Of a stretch of 64,000 nucleotides of DNA, positions 10,401 to 18,837 are shown piece by piece (position 1 is the stretch's first letter; each line of letters opens with the position of its first letter). This stretch comes from a bacterium. Its GTDB lineage: Bacteria > Planctomycetota > Planctomycetia > Kolteriales > Kolteriaceae. Position numbers and translations under genes: made by a program. A model generated the notes under the pieces. It was not told the DNA's origin, did no database searches, and saw nothing but the letters and a program-made list of their open reading frames with translations. The stretch covers positions 153,041 to 217,040 of the forward strand of contig JAIELF010000006.1 of NCBI GenBank assembly GCA_019753235.1. Direction: 5' to 3'.

Positions 10401-11413
10401 AGAACCGCTTGAATCAAAGCGGCATCGTCGGCCGACCCGTTGTTCAAGATCTGTCCCAGCTCCGGGGTGTTGAATTGATCGAACGTTGGTCCGCTCCAAA
10501 GCGTTCCGTTGTTGGCGGCCGAGCGAACCGTGAAATCAAGCGGGGCTCCCCAGCCGAGACTTCCCCCTTTACCGTTGTGGACCCAAGCTCGGTAATTCCC
10601 GGCAGCCAAAGTCGACGGAAGCTGGAACTCGACGCGGTACTGATTGACGGACGTCACTTGAACTTGAATGGCGGTGCCGCCCGACTGTGGTGCGATCCAA
10701 ACATACGACGGAGCCGACCCCGCGCTAACGCCTGCGTTCCATTCTTGATCCGTCTGCCCGAGGTTTCGGCCGTAAATCGCAAGCTTTTGCCCCGCTTGGC
10801 CGGCGTTGGGTCCAATCCACCATGTCTCGGTTCGATTGATGAATACGGGCCGACTCACGCCGTCATCGTCGGCAGCCCAGAGCATATACATCGTGTTGGT
10901 CGGCATGCCGGACCGTGGAAGCGTCACGATGGCTCGGCTATCTCCTTGCACGGATTGCGTGGTGGCTTCGAAGATTCGGCCGGGCCCCGTCCCGGCATCG
11001 GCAAAGACGAAGAACTTTGTTCGGCCTCCCTGAAAGGTCGAGAAGTTATCACCGACAATCGAAAGTGATTCGTCTTGGTCGGCGTTTCTAGTCCATTCGG
11101 CGATCACCGGGGCATTGGCCGGCGTGGTGCCGTTAAAGTTGATACCTGCGGACGATGGATCGAATGCTTCGCCGGGCGCGTTGATTCCCGAGGGTCCCGC
11201 CGGTGCCGAGATGCTGGGGAGTGAAATCGTCGGATTGATGGTGGTCCACCATTCAGCCGGGACGGCATCGATCAGAATGTCGGCCGGATTGACCGTCATC
11301 AAGGAACGCTCTTCGAGCTTCTCGAGGCTCGGTTCGAATCGGCCCGAACGAAGCGATCGCCGGTTCGCTGCGCGGGACTCGTTGGGGTTCCATGCCCCAT
11401 GCGAAGGTCGCAT
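7475..11413 (-). CDS. Large secreted right-handed beta-helix (pectate-lyase-like) surface protein
   Basis: A 1312-residue extracellular protein. Residues about 25-40 (RFEPSLEKLEERSLMTV) match the planctomycete extracellular N-terminal signal motif. Two IPT/TIG-like beta domains follow (about 95-295), then a polysaccharide-lyase-like right-handed beta-helix from about 310 to 900, opening with a disordered-substrate type segment on ADDAALIQAVL and IVLPTGTFYLDSRINLPS. The C-terminal part holds beta-sandwich segments and, near 1150-1175, an RTX-like run GGADSDILLGGGSNDIISG, expected to bind calcium. It may degrade or bind polysaccharide; no catalytic residues can be assigned by eye. The start at 11413 has AAGGAG five bases upstream. 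The frame stays open upstream, see findings. Confidence 0.85.
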   Translation of the reverse strand: MRPSHGAWNPNESRAANRRSLRSGRFEPSLEKLEERSLMTVNPADILIDAVPAEWWTTINPTISLPSISAPAGPSGINAPGEAFDPSSAGINFNGTTPANAPVIAEWTRNADQDESLSIVGDNFSTFQGGRTKFFVFADAGTGPGRIFEATTQSVQGDSRAIVTLPRSGMPTNTMYMLWAADDDGVSRPVFINRTETWWIGPNAGQAGQKLAIYGRNLGQTDQEWNAGVSAGSAPSYVWIAPQSGGTAIQVQVTSVNQYRVEFQLPSTLAAGNYRAWVHNGKGGSLGWGAPLDFTVRSAANNGTLWSGPTFDQFNTPELGQILNNGSADDAALIQAVLTRAAQTPFATIVLPTGTFYLDSRINLPSQLRLIGQGMNQTILQARANSTFNGIGLLFSDNGGRASNNTLFENFTLHSGYNTLGPTDAEYTGGVEAVVKFFRQTDVTFRSVRFDARVEDGVFFKDCTRITLQNCEFYGKEPLFIDTSTQIFVDGCNFFLTNMGGAAVSHWGSEQTTLTNSTAQSLDTSDPNRIANWGVRLFVNAHGGRYKYLAHNTTRNLGLPTTISDNIGEQILWEGATSVFQGRPVSWTANTITFQQVSSTLDFSDGRRYINIVQNQGVGQSRRILGATRSGTQITLTLESPLTVQVDATSDISILWQSEKCVVFNNNLNGIAENVTRSTYIGTSGIMLYTGTSDFIIDSNQFTDIRRPISIYSYTENNLGYPSYEAGMNTIVSNNVIRNARYGMVYYSYGGIPMTNSPQSRERSGLLGNVFRGNIVESALKSGLDVSYQRRNGEFPAGDVVDNLIIEHNTFRNVPTGINFSLGLTPDYSAVAVNQAVVRDALVYKNVVTRNTVNPGIVDAGSKGIIVGMGQSVSLIGNDISGFDESVADDTPVTVRKTSNPNEYTFTLSGRELDRKSAGFYYEADMNGDGIYDRIFNGEPRVLAGDVFSFTHQFTNPNVNPSFIIRTVADSRVFEYKLRRWGDTFVPVNSAPISVAILAGPTANAREYSFTMFVDNFESPGKALNMAFDFNGNGSFNDPGEIKQGVSGAQWTYAFPSAVSNNIYYKVWDVDGNTATGLISIDSSRRDILFEGSNREDWVRFREGQQSAISVDLTRLHGRSINYTQTFQSITGWITASGNAGPDFIDGSQVTTRPMRLFGGADSDILLGGGSNDIISGTSPPDKLPSMDGPNFINGGGGQNTITSASELAPSLASASSLGSSATSSRLDGFTPGGLFASSNSVAENLRWRAALDLTFANLPARPIGTVPVPFASSSSNQSSSASESEEVSDDEEGDAATERDLFDAVWSGLGR

Positions 11414-11838
11414 ATTGACTCCTTCATTGTCGAACAAGTGCCTAGCCCGAGGCCGCAAAGGGGGAACGCGGCGGACGTTGGCGTCGTTCTTTCTTTCGCT
11501 TGGCTCTGCGGAATTGATGTGCGTAAGCCCGCTCGGAGGCCTTGCGAATGAATTCATCAAATGGTCGACGAGAACCACTAAACGGGTGAGAGGTGTCGGA
11601 GCACCATCCCTGGCGCTAAGGGGTGAAGAACATCTTCCGACTCTTGGCCGGTGAAGGGACCGGTGCGGGTAAGAGTCGGTCGCCGGTCGGCCCGTCTCCC
11701 GGAGGAGGAGATGGGCGGATATGACCGTGGCGTCCTTCACGAGAAACTTAGAACACGTTTGAGGGATACTCGCCAGGGAAACGGTTGGCTCGCAAAGGGA
11801 GACGATCAACACGAGAAGGGCCAGTCCCCTCCGGTTGC
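11414..11838. other. 425-bp region between ppk2 and the beta-helix gene
   Basis: No separate gene is called. The minus-strand frame of the beta-helix protein is open right through this region and back past an ATG at 11842 that overlaps the ppk2 stop, but the predicted residues here are Arg/Pro/Ser-rich and unlike a folded domain. A promoter for the surface protein is expected here; I could not pick one out. Confidence 0.5.
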
Positions 11839-12747
11839 TCATCCTTCTTCTTTCTCGGTTTCGAGATCGATTCGAGCCTGCTTGATCGCTTCCAATTCTT
11901 TCTCGTTCGGTACGGGAAGCGGCAGTTTCAATGACGTGATGGTTCTCGACAGGATTTCTGCCACCAGGATCCGGGTGACCCATTTGTGATCGGCCGGGAT
12001 GATGTACCACGGGGCCGACGAAGTGCTTGTCGCTTCGATCGCCTCTTGATACGCGAGCATGTATTCGTCCCAGTGCTTTCGCTCAGCCACGTCGGCGGGC
12101 GAGAACTTCCAGGTCTTTTTTTTCTCTTCAAGTCGCGAGAGAAATCGTTTCTTCTGTTCGTTCTTCGAAACGTTCAGAAAGAATTTCATGATGACGGTGC
12201 CGTTTCGAGCCAGATGCTTCTCGAACTGATTGATCTCCTTGTATCGTTGCTTCCAAAGTTTCTTTGTCGTCTCGACGCCGGGAATTCGTTGCTTTCCGAT
12301 CAGTTCGGGATGAACGCGGACGACGAGAACCTCTTCGTAGTAGGAACGATTGAAGATGCCGATCCGCCCTCGTTCGGGAAGGACTTTCATACACCGCCAG
12401 AGGTAGGTGTGATCGAGTTCTTCGGGCGAAGGGGCTTTAAAGCTGTAGACTTGGCATCCCTGCGGATTGACGCCACTCATCACATGTTTGATCGTGCCAT
12501 CCTTGCCGGCCGCGTCCATCGCCTGAAAAACCGCCAAGACCGAATAGGTGTCACTCGCGTAGAGCGTCTCTTGGGCGTCGGCGAGTTCCTTGACACTCTC
12601 GGCCAGAATCCGCGTCGATGCTTCTTTCTGCTGTTCTTCGGTGAAATTCTGCGCGAACTTGGGGAGCCAAGCCGGGTCATGGTCTTTCAGTTTGAAACGC
12701 TTGCCCGGTTCCGCATGGAACTGAGCCAGGATATCTTCTTCCAGCAC
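11839..12747 (-). CDS. ppk2: Polyphosphate kinase 2 family protein
   Basis: A 302-residue PPK2-family enzyme that transfers phosphate between polyphosphate and a nucleotide. The P-loop AMDAAGKDGTI lies at residues 76-86 with Asp78, the Walker B/lid stretch FNRSYYEEVLV at 132-142, and SGVNPQGCQVYSFKAPS between them is a PPK2 hallmark. Length fits the single-domain classes; whether it favours ADP or AMP cannot be told by eye. The start is a GTG with GGAGG nine bases upstream. It is the first enzyme of a leftward stretch after ilvD. Confidence 0.93.
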   Translation of the reverse strand: MLEEDILAQFHAEPGKRFKLKDHDPAWLPKFAQNFTEEQQKEASTRILAESVKELADAQETLYASDTYSVLAVFQAMDAAGKDGTIKHVMSGVNPQGCQVYSFKAPSPEELDHTYLWRCMKVLPERGRIGIFNRSYYEEVLVVRVHPELIGKQRIPGVETTKKLWKQRYKEINQFEKHLARNGTVIMKFFLNVSKNEQKKRFLSRLEEKKKTWKFSPADVAERKHWDEYMLAYQEAIEATSTSSAPWYIIPADHKWVTRILVAEILSRTITSLKLPLPVPNEKELEAIKQARIDLETEKEEG

Positions 12748-12877
12748 GAGATGATGCCTCCGTTCATGCCGACGATCAAGGCGAAGGAACGGCGTCGACG
12801 ATCGGCCGAGGCAATTACCCAGGCCGATCGTATCGGCAACGAATACCGATCGAATTCCGACAAAGCCGACGTGTCGT

Positions 12878-14557
12878 CTACTCGTCGGTCACGCATCCCT
12901 CGCTGGCACTTTTGACATTCTTGATGTACTTGTAGAGCGTCCCTCGCGTGTACTTGTAGGGAGGCATCTTCCACGCCGATTTTCGTTTGGCGAGTTCCTC
13001 GTCAGAAAGAGCAACCCGCAACTCATTGGTCTCGGCATCAATCGTCACTTGATCGCCATCCTTCAATAGAGCGATCGGCCCACCGTCCTGTGCTTCGGGG
13101 GTGACGTGCCCGATGATAAACCCGTGCGAGCCGCCGGAAAATCGTCCATCGGTGATGAAGGCGACGTCTTTGCCCAACCCCATCCCCATGATTGCCGCCG
13201 TCGGGTTCAGCATTTCTGGCATACCGGGCCCACCCTTAGGGCCTTCGTAACGAATCACGATCACGTCTCCCTTGGTGATGTGATTCTTTTCGACGGCTTT
13301 GATCATGTCCTCTTCGCAGTCGTAGACCTTGGCCGGCCCGGTGAAGGTAAGTCCCTCTTTCCCGGTGATCTTGGCGACCGCTCCCGTGGGGGCGAGGTTT
13401 CCTTTCAGGATCCGGATGTGCCCTGTTGCCTTGATCGGCTTCTCAATCGGTTGGACGACGTCCTGGCCGGGCTTGAGGTCGGGCAAGTTCAACAGGTTCT
13501 CGCCGATCGTTTTTCCCGTGACGGTGATGCAGTCGCCGTTGAGGTATCCCTTGTTTAAGAGGTATCGCATCACGCCGGGGATGCCTCCTACGTCGTGCAG
13601 ATCCTCCATCACATACTTCCCGCTGGGACGCAGATCGCAAAGGAGAGGCGTTCGATTGCTGATTCGGTGAAAATCATCAAGCGTCAGATCCACTTCCAAC
13701 GATCGCGCGATCGCCAACAGGTGAAGCACACCGTTGGTCGAGCCGCCGATGGCGATCATCACGGTGATCGCGTTCTCGAAGGCGGCCTTGGTCATGATGT
13801 CGCGAGGCTTCAAGTCCTTTTCGAGAAGCAGCTTCATCGCTGCCCCCGCCCGCCGACAGTCGTCGTTTTTGTCTTGGTGGACGGCCGGTATCGACGAATT
13901 GAAAGGGAGAGACATCCCGATCGCTTCCATGATCGACGACATCGTGTTGGCGGTGTACATCCCGCCGCACGCCCCCGCGCCAGGACAGCTACTCTTCACG
14001 ATCGCTTTTCGTTCGTTCTCGTCGATTCGACCCGAAACAAACGCGCCAAATGATTCGACGGCCGAGACGATATCAAGAGGTTTCCCTTCATGACAGCCTG
14101 GCTTGATCGTGCCGCCATAGACCATGATTGCCGGCCGATTGAGTCTTCCAGCTGCAATCAAACACCCGGGCATGTTCTTGTCGCAACCAGGAATGCAGAC
14201 CATCCCGTCATACCACTGAGCACGCATGACCGTCTCGATCGAGTCGGCAATGAGATCACGAGATTGCAACGACAGCGACATGCCGTCGGTACCCATCGAG
14301 ATGCCGTCGCTGACGCCGATGGTGTTGAATCGTAGACCAATCATCCCTGCGGACTTGACCCCTTCTTTCACGTGGGCGGATAGATCGAGCAGGTGCATGT
14401 TGCATGGGTTGCCTTCCCACCAGACACTCGCAATGCCGACCTGGGGCTTATTCATGTCTTCCTCAGACATGCCCGTCGCATAGAGCATCGCCTGGGAGAC
14501 CCCTTGATGCTTCGGCTGAGTAATGTTTCGGCTAAACTTGTTCAATTCCCCGCTCAT
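12878..14557 (-). CDS. ilvD: Dihydroxy-acid dehydratase
   Basis: A 559-residue IlvD/Edd-family enzyme that dehydrates 2,3-dihydroxy acids in valine, leucine and isoleucine synthesis. The Fe-S cluster cysteines are in [10 protein letters not shown] and [12 protein letters not shown]; the C-terminal [18 protein letters not shown] and [11 protein letters not shown] signatures are present. The sequence keeps the three cysteines expected of the [2Fe-2S] IlvD type. Two ATG starts nine bases apart are possible; I chose 14557 because AAGGGG is nine bases upstream of it, whereas it touches the ATG at 14566. Confidence 0.96.
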   Translation of the reverse strand: MSGELNKFSRNITQPKHQGVSQAMLYATGMSEEDMNKPQVGIASVWWEGNPCNMHLLDLSAHVKEGVKSAGMIGLRFNTIGVSDGISMGTDGMSLSLQSRDLIADSIETVMRAQWYDGMVCIPGCDKNMPGCLIAAGRLNRPAIMVYGGTIKPGCHEGKPLDIVSAVESFGAFVSGRIDENERKAIVKSSCPGAGACGGMYTANTMSSIMEAIGMSLPFNSSIPAVHQDKNDDCRRAGAAMKLLLEKDLKPRDIMTKAAFENAITVMIAIGGSTNGVLHLLAIARSLEVDLTLDDFHRISNRTPLLCDLRPSGKYVMEDLHDVGGIPGVMRYLLNKGYLNGDCITVTGKTIGENLLNLPDLKPGQDVVQPIEKPIKATGHIRILKGNLAPTGAVAKITGKEGLTFTGPAKVYDCEEDMIKAVEKNHITKGDVIVIRYEGPKGGPGMPEMLNPTAAIMGMGLGKDVAFITDGRFSGGSHGFIIGHVTPEAQDGGPIALLKDGDQVTIDAETNELRVALSDEELAKRKSAWKMPPYKYTRGTLYKYIKNVKSASEGCVTDE

Positions 14558-14609
14558 TAGTGACATCCCCTTGTCATTCTTTCATGATAAACGCTCGCGA
14601 TGGAGCCGT

Positions 14610-15407
14610 TCACTGGACTATCTCGATCTCGAACAGTCTCGGCCAGTTTTTCCCCGTGACGAACAATCTCTTATGGATGGCGTCGTAGGCGATTCCATTG
14701 AGAACGTCGACACCTTGCTCGTCGGGCCGAGACGAAGCGGACCTTTTTCCCGGCAACAATCCCGACAAATCGATCCATCCCAGCACCAAGCCTGTGTCGG
14801 GTGAGATACGAACGATTCTGTCGGTTTGCCAGACGTTGGCCCAGATCTCTCCTTCGACATATTCGAGTTCGTTCAACCGGGCGACCGGGCGACCTTGCTG
14901 ATCCCGGACTTTGATCGTTCCAACCACTCGCCGGGTGACAGGGTCCAGTCGCCGGATTTCACTGGTCCCATCACTGAGAAAAAGATGCTTTCCGTCGTGC
15001 GTCAGTCCCCAACCTTCCGGCGTGAATCGGAATGATTCGACGTAACGCAGGTTTGCCCGGTCGTAGACAAAGGCAACGCCGTTGCGCCAGGTCAGTTGGA
15101 TAAGCTGATCCTGCCAAATCGCGAGCCCCTCGCCGAAATACTCGGGGCCGAGGTTCATCTGTTTCTCGACTTGGCCGCTGGCGAGATCGACTTGTCGAAG
15201 GGTCGATCGACCGAGTTGGCCCGTGCTTTCGTAAAGTTTACCGTCGGCGATCACGAGCCCTTGGCAGAAGGCGCCGGCATCATGCGGATACGATGCAACG
15301 ACTCGGTAATGGGCGACGGGGCCTCCGTCGGGCGAAGCCCACAGCCACCAGCCGGCCGCGAGCATCCCTCCGCCGATTGCCGAGACCATCCACGCGATTC
15401 GCGTCAC
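14610..15407 (-). CDS. Secreted glutamine (glutaminyl-peptide) cyclotransferase
   Basis: A 265-residue five-bladed beta-propeller of the plant-type glutaminyl cyclotransferase family, which forms N-terminal pyroglutamate on peptides. Family wording is clear: FCQGLVIADGKLYESTGQLG, YFGEGLAIWQDQLIQLTWRNG, SDGTSEIRRLDP and VNELEYV-like RLNELEYVEGEIWANVW. A hydrophobic segment at the N-terminus (WMVSAIGGGMLAAGWWLW) points to export or a membrane anchor. The open frame runs far upstream; I chose the GTG at 15407 with AGGGG ten bases before it. An ATG at 15389 is an alternative. It is divergent from the CPFC protein gene. Confidence 0.82.
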   Translation of the reverse strand: MTRIAWMVSAIGGGMLAAGWWLWASPDGGPVAHYRVVASYPHDAGAFCQGLVIADGKLYESTGQLGRSTLRQVDLASGQVEKQMNLGPEYFGEGLAIWQDQLIQLTWRNGVAFVYDRANLRYVESFRFTPEGWGLTHDGKHLFLSDGTSEIRRLDPVTRRVVGTIKVRDQQGRPVARLNELEYVEGEIWANVWQTDRIVRISPDTGLVLGWIDLSGLLPGKRSASSRPDEQGVDVLNGIAYDAIHKRLFVTGKNWPRLFEIEIVQ

Positions 15408-15524
15408 GACCCATTTACCCCTACCCGGAAGCGACCCTTTGCCCGTCTTTATACGACCTGCCCACCGTAGAATATCGTTAGGGATGCGAGAGATTGATTT
15501 GTCCAGCGCCGGAGGGGGGATCCT

Positions 15525-16673
15525 ATGTTGCTGATATCTCATACCCGGCCTAGGATTTTCCGCCTCGCCGCGATCGGGGTGATTTTCTTCTTCGCGGTCG
15601 ATAGCGCGGTCACCTGTCCCTTTTGTGCAAAAATGACTCGTACGCTGGTGGACGAGGTCCGCGAAGCGGATGCCGTCGTTTACGGGAAGCTCGAGCGTGT
15701 TTCGTCGACGCGGGCTCGTCTGGATCATGAGATCGTCGTTCGGCCCGCGCTGGAATCGTCGTCGTGGGATATCAAGATCACACTGGCTCCCGACCGCATT
15801 CCTCAAAGGCAAATCGTCTTTCTCCAGCGTCTGCAGGATACCTGGGTAGCGCAGAGGTTAGATACCGTCTCACCCGCGGTGGCCGAGTATCTTTGCGAGG
15901 TTTGGCAGGCACAGGATCAACCCCCCGCCCACCGATTGGAGTATTTTTATTCGAAACTTGATTCGCCTGAGCCTCGCATCGCGACCGACGCCTACGGCGA
16001 GTTCGCGCGCGCGAGTTATCGAGCGACCAAGCAAGCCGCCCACGCTTATGAGTCTGCTCGCATTCGCCGTTGGATCGAAGACCCGCAAACCCCCTCTGAA
16101 AGAGTCGGCTTGTTCGGATTGATGCTGGGATTGGCAGGTCAGTCGAGCGATCGGGACTTTCTCGATGAAGTGATTCATGATCCTACCGAAGGGCAAAGAA
16201 ACGGGTTGGACGGGCTGCTGGCGGGGCTCTACCTTCTCGATCCATCGCATGGAGAAAGCATGATCGTCGAGTTGTTGCGTCGGCAAGACTCATCGTCCTT
16301 GCAGAAAGCTTCCGCGCTTGCCGCGCTCCGTTTTATCATGGCCGATTCGCCGCCGGCGGATCCTGGTTCCATGCTGCGTGCTGTGCTCCCTGCGCTCGAT
16401 GACCAGGCCTGCGCGGGGCAGTTAATCGACGAGTTTCGCAAAGCTCAGATCTGGGATATCGGTCCGGAAGTGGTGGCCCGATTTCAAAAGTTGCGAGATC
16501 CCTCCGCCATCGTTCGCTTCGCGCTGATGTCTCCAGAACCTCAGGCGAAAGCCTTTATCGCGCATCTGGAAGAAGTCTCTCCCGCGTCCGTCGCCGACGC
16601 CAGGCAGTCGCTTCAATTCGAGGCGAACGCGCGCGGTCTCGACTTACGGCGAACGGAATCGGCACGACCGTGA
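15525..16673 (+). CDS. Secreted protein with N-terminal CPFC motif and helical repeats, unknown function
   Basis: A 382-residue protein with a signal sequence (LAAIGVIFFFAVDSAVT) followed directly by CPFCAKMTRTL, a CxxC pair at Cys31 and Cys34 just after the expected cleavage site. Residues about 60-110 look beta-rich (an RNA/sugar-binding-like small domain cannot be assigned), while about 165-370 is helical with HEAT-like spacing (RIRRWIEDPQT, ALAALRFIMAD). The CxxC could be redox-active or bind a metal outside the membrane. I do not recognise a characterised family. GGAGGGGG precedes the ATG. It stands alone, convergent with the GNAT-like gene. Confidence 0.8.
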   Translation: MLLISHTRPRIFRLAAIGVIFFFAVDSAVTCPFCAKMTRTLVDEVREADAVVYGKLERVSSTRARLDHEIVVRPALESSSWDIKITLAPDRIPQRQIVFLQRLQDTWVAQRLDTVSPAVAEYLCEVWQAQDQPPAHRLEYFYSKLDSPEPRIATDAYGEFARASYRATKQAAHAYESARIRRWIEDPQTPSERVGLFGLMLGLAGQSSDRDFLDEVIHDPTEGQRNGLDGLLAGLYLLDPSHGESMIVELLRRQDSSSLQKASALAALRFIMADSPPADPGSMLRAVLPALDDQACAGQLIDEFRKAQIWDIGPEVVARFQKLRDPSAIVRFALMSPEPQAKAFIAHLEEVSPASVADARQSLQFEANARGLDLRRTESARP

Positions 16674-16700
16674 GTCTCGATGAGTGTCGTCGGATAAAGT

Positions 16701-18002
16701 CTAGTGAGATGGCGATGTTGAATGACTTCGTCGGGCGAGTGCTCCTCGCCATGGGGCAGGTCGTTCGATGGCGTAACGAAGCCGAGCCTGCGTAATCTCT
16801 CCGAAGCGTTCGAGGTAGGGATGCATGCACCAGCGATCCCAATGCCGAGGAAACCAGAAGTACGAGTAGACTGGCACGGCGCGGGCCCCACGCAGATGGG
16901 CCGCATGTGGATTGGCCGACCCCAACCAGACTCGACGATAACCCAGTGCAATCGCACGTCGAATCGGCTCGTAATAGGCGAGGAGACTGTGAGCGAATCG
17001 GTCCTTCGCATCGGTCGAACGAAGTTCCGCAAGGCGATAACTGACGAGTTCGCCGCGCCGTTCGTTTCGCAGTGTCAAATGGTAGCCGAGAAGATTGTCG
17101 TTGCGAAGCGCGAAGAATGCTTCCGCTCGCGATCCCAAATGCTCGGCAAGTCTTTGGAAAAACTCGCGATTGGGTTTCAGGGTCGAGTCGTCCTGTGGAA
17201 GGCGAGAGCGGGTTTCGACATACGCCAGGTCGGCAGAAGAGTCATCGAGATCGTCGGAATGATGAAACTCGGTGCCCAGACGATCCGCCAGCGAAATCTC
17301 TCGTTGAATCGCTCGCCGAGTCGATCGACGGAAACTCTGCACGTAGTCGCTGAATCGTCGATAGGGCTCGACATCAACGACACTTGCATAGTACGCGAAT
17401 GATGTCTGGCACCCTTCGCGGGTCAACGATTCCCCCCAGCGACTTCGCTCGCCGGGCAAACAGAAGAACCATAACGGAGTTCGTTGACGCCGTGCGTAGC
17501 GCTGAAGTGTCTGAATCATCGAGTGATGAATCGCCGATCGAGAAGATGCTGCTGATGGTGCCACGGCAATCTGGGTACGCGATGCCAGGGGACTTCCCAC
17601 CAACAGGACGTCATCCAGCGGCGATCGACTCCACTCCAACATCGAACGAAACCATCGCACCGACTTCGCTGCTCGTTCGAATCGGGCTTGAACCAAAGGA
17701 TGGGCCCGGCGAAGTTCCTCCATCCAAGTTTCAAAATAGTGTCGGCGAATGCTGTAAGAAGCAAACGATCCGCGTCCGTGAATCCGCAGCAGTGGGATCA
17801 AAGCAACCGGTCGGCCATTCTCTCTCGTGATAGCAAAGCCGAGCGAAACCTTTCCGCCCACGATCGGCTCGACGTCGACATTTTCTAAGAAACGAAGCCA
17901 TTCAAGGGAGGCAAACGAATGGCCATCCGCAGAGATCTCGGCAAGTTCGTCGGGTCTCAGCCCGGTTCGGCCTGCCACCAAAGTTGTGTCGATTCGGATC
18001 AT
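16701..18002 (-). CDS. GNAT/FemAB-like acyltransferase
   Basis: A 433-residue cytoplasmic protein resembling the peptidoglycan-biosynthesis-like acyltransferases (COG3146/FemAB, double GNAT fold). The C-terminal half, with GYHLTLRNERRGELVSYRLAE, LLAYYEPIRRAIALGYRRV and PVYSYFWF, is the typical signature: a membrane- or cell-wall-precursor modifying acyltransferase. The substrate is unknown. ORF length and composition agree with a real gene. The start at 18002 is the ATG reading MIRIDTTLVAG. It lies convergent to the CPFC protein gene with a 27-bp gap. Confidence 0.78.
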   Translation of the reverse strand: MIRIDTTLVAGRTGLRPDELAEISADGHSFASLEWLRFLENVDVEPIVGGKVSLGFAITRENGRPVALIPLLRIHGRGSFASYSIRRHYFETWMEELRRAHPLVQARFERAAKSVRWFRSMLEWSRSPLDDVLLVGSPLASRTQIAVAPSAASSRSAIHHSMIQTLQRYARRQRTPLWFFCLPGERSRWGESLTREGCQTSFAYYASVVDVEPYRRFSDYVQSFRRSTRRAIQREISLADRLGTEFHHSDDLDDSSADLAYVETRSRLPQDDSTLKPNREFFQRLAEHLGSRAEAFFALRNDNLLGYHLTLRNERRGELVSYRLAELRSTDAKDRFAHSLLAYYEPIRRAIALGYRRVWLGSANPHAAHLRGARAVPVYSYFWFPRHWDRWCMHPYLERFGEITQARLRYAIERPAPWRGALARRSHSTSPSH

Positions 18003-18162
18003 GGATTCTCAACGCCCGCTGCTCGGGGCAGCATGGTTCTTCAACGACTCCGTTCTCTCAGGCGATCCTGTTGGTCTTTTCGGCGTCCCGCTTTTGAGGA
18101 ACAACATCAACCGCATGGCCGAATTCGAAAGGGGGCTCCCAGGCGGACCGGTCAAGAGGTTG

Positions 18163-18450
18163 TTACCTCCATTCTTTCCCCAGATCGCTGGTAGGGAAGG
18201 AAGGATCCTGTGTCACTTGGTCCGGGCGCTTCTCGCCAGCGATCGAATCGATCACCGAGGAGAGGGGATGATCCGATTGGCAAGGGCCGGGTTGTAGAAC
18301 GATCGGACCATCGGTCTCTGCTAAGGCTTTGATTCGCGCGGGCACACCGATCGAGAGGCCTTCGAGTGCCTCGAGCCGAAGCCGATGCCCTTTGGGCTTA
18401 GGCAAGGGCTCGGGAGGATCGGGTACGCGCGCCATCTCCGAATCAGTCAT
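18163..18450 (-). CDS. Small hypothetical protein
   Basis: A possible 95-residue protein without signal peptide or membrane segment. The middle (RLRLEALEGLSIGVPARIKAL) reads as plausible protein, the ends are Pro- and Asp-rich. GAGGAG lies 14 bases before the ATG, further than ideal. No family recognised. It is 160 bp upstream of the acyltransferase gene on the same strand. It could be a chance frame. Confidence 0.4.
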   Translation of the reverse strand: MTDSEMARVPDPPEPLPKPKGHRLRLEALEGLSIGVPARIKALAETDGPIVLQPGPCQSDHPLSSVIDSIAGEKRPDQVTQDPSFPTSDLGKEWR

Positions 18451-18525
18451 TTTGTTACTTGCGACTCCTCGCGTTCTCGTTGTTGGCGATGATCGCGCCT
18501 GTGGCGACGCCATTCGCTTCTCTGA

Positions 18526-18837
18526 TTAGAAAACGTCGAGGACGTAGTGATTCCCCTGATAGTAGTGCTTGGGGTTGTTGCCAGGCTTCATGTGTCGATG
18601 ATACGGGTAGTACAAATCCGTCCGGAAGTACGGCGGAAAAGCCATGTAAGAAGGGTACATCGGGTAACCGTAGGGAGTCTGAAAGTCCTGACTTCGGAAG
18701 GGCTTTCGGTAGCTGAACGGCGTGTACGAATAGGGGTAGTGATAGAAGCGTCCCCAGTCCTCTGCCGCCGCGCCGCCGGCGAACCCCATGATCATGCCGA
18801 CGACCAGTGCCGCCAGCCAAGTTCGTTGTCGACGCAC
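18526..18837 (-). CDS. Small secreted Tyr/Pro-rich protein
   Basis: A 103-residue protein: a signal peptide (TWLAALVVGMIMGFAGGAAA, cleavage likely after residue 26) followed by a mature part dominated by Tyr, Pro, Phe and His, e.g. RFYHYPYSYTPFSYRKP and YPMYPSYMAFPPYF. Such short aromatic-rich exported proteins recur in planctomycetes and may form cross-linkable envelope or matrix material, which is inference. I chose the GTG at 18837 with GGGAG seven bases upstream; the open frame reaches 18930. Confidence 0.75.
   Translation of the reverse strand: MRRQRTWLAALVVGMIMGFAGGAAAEDWGRFYHYPYSYTPFSYRKPFRSQDFQTPYGYPMYPSYMAFPPYFRTDLYYPYHRHMKPGNNPKHYYQGNHYVLDVF

Noticed and set aside
11331..11340. GGTTCGAATC resembling a tRNA T-loop
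   Set aside because: It is the codons of the FEPSLE signal motif of the surface protein on the other strand; no cloverleaf can be drawn.
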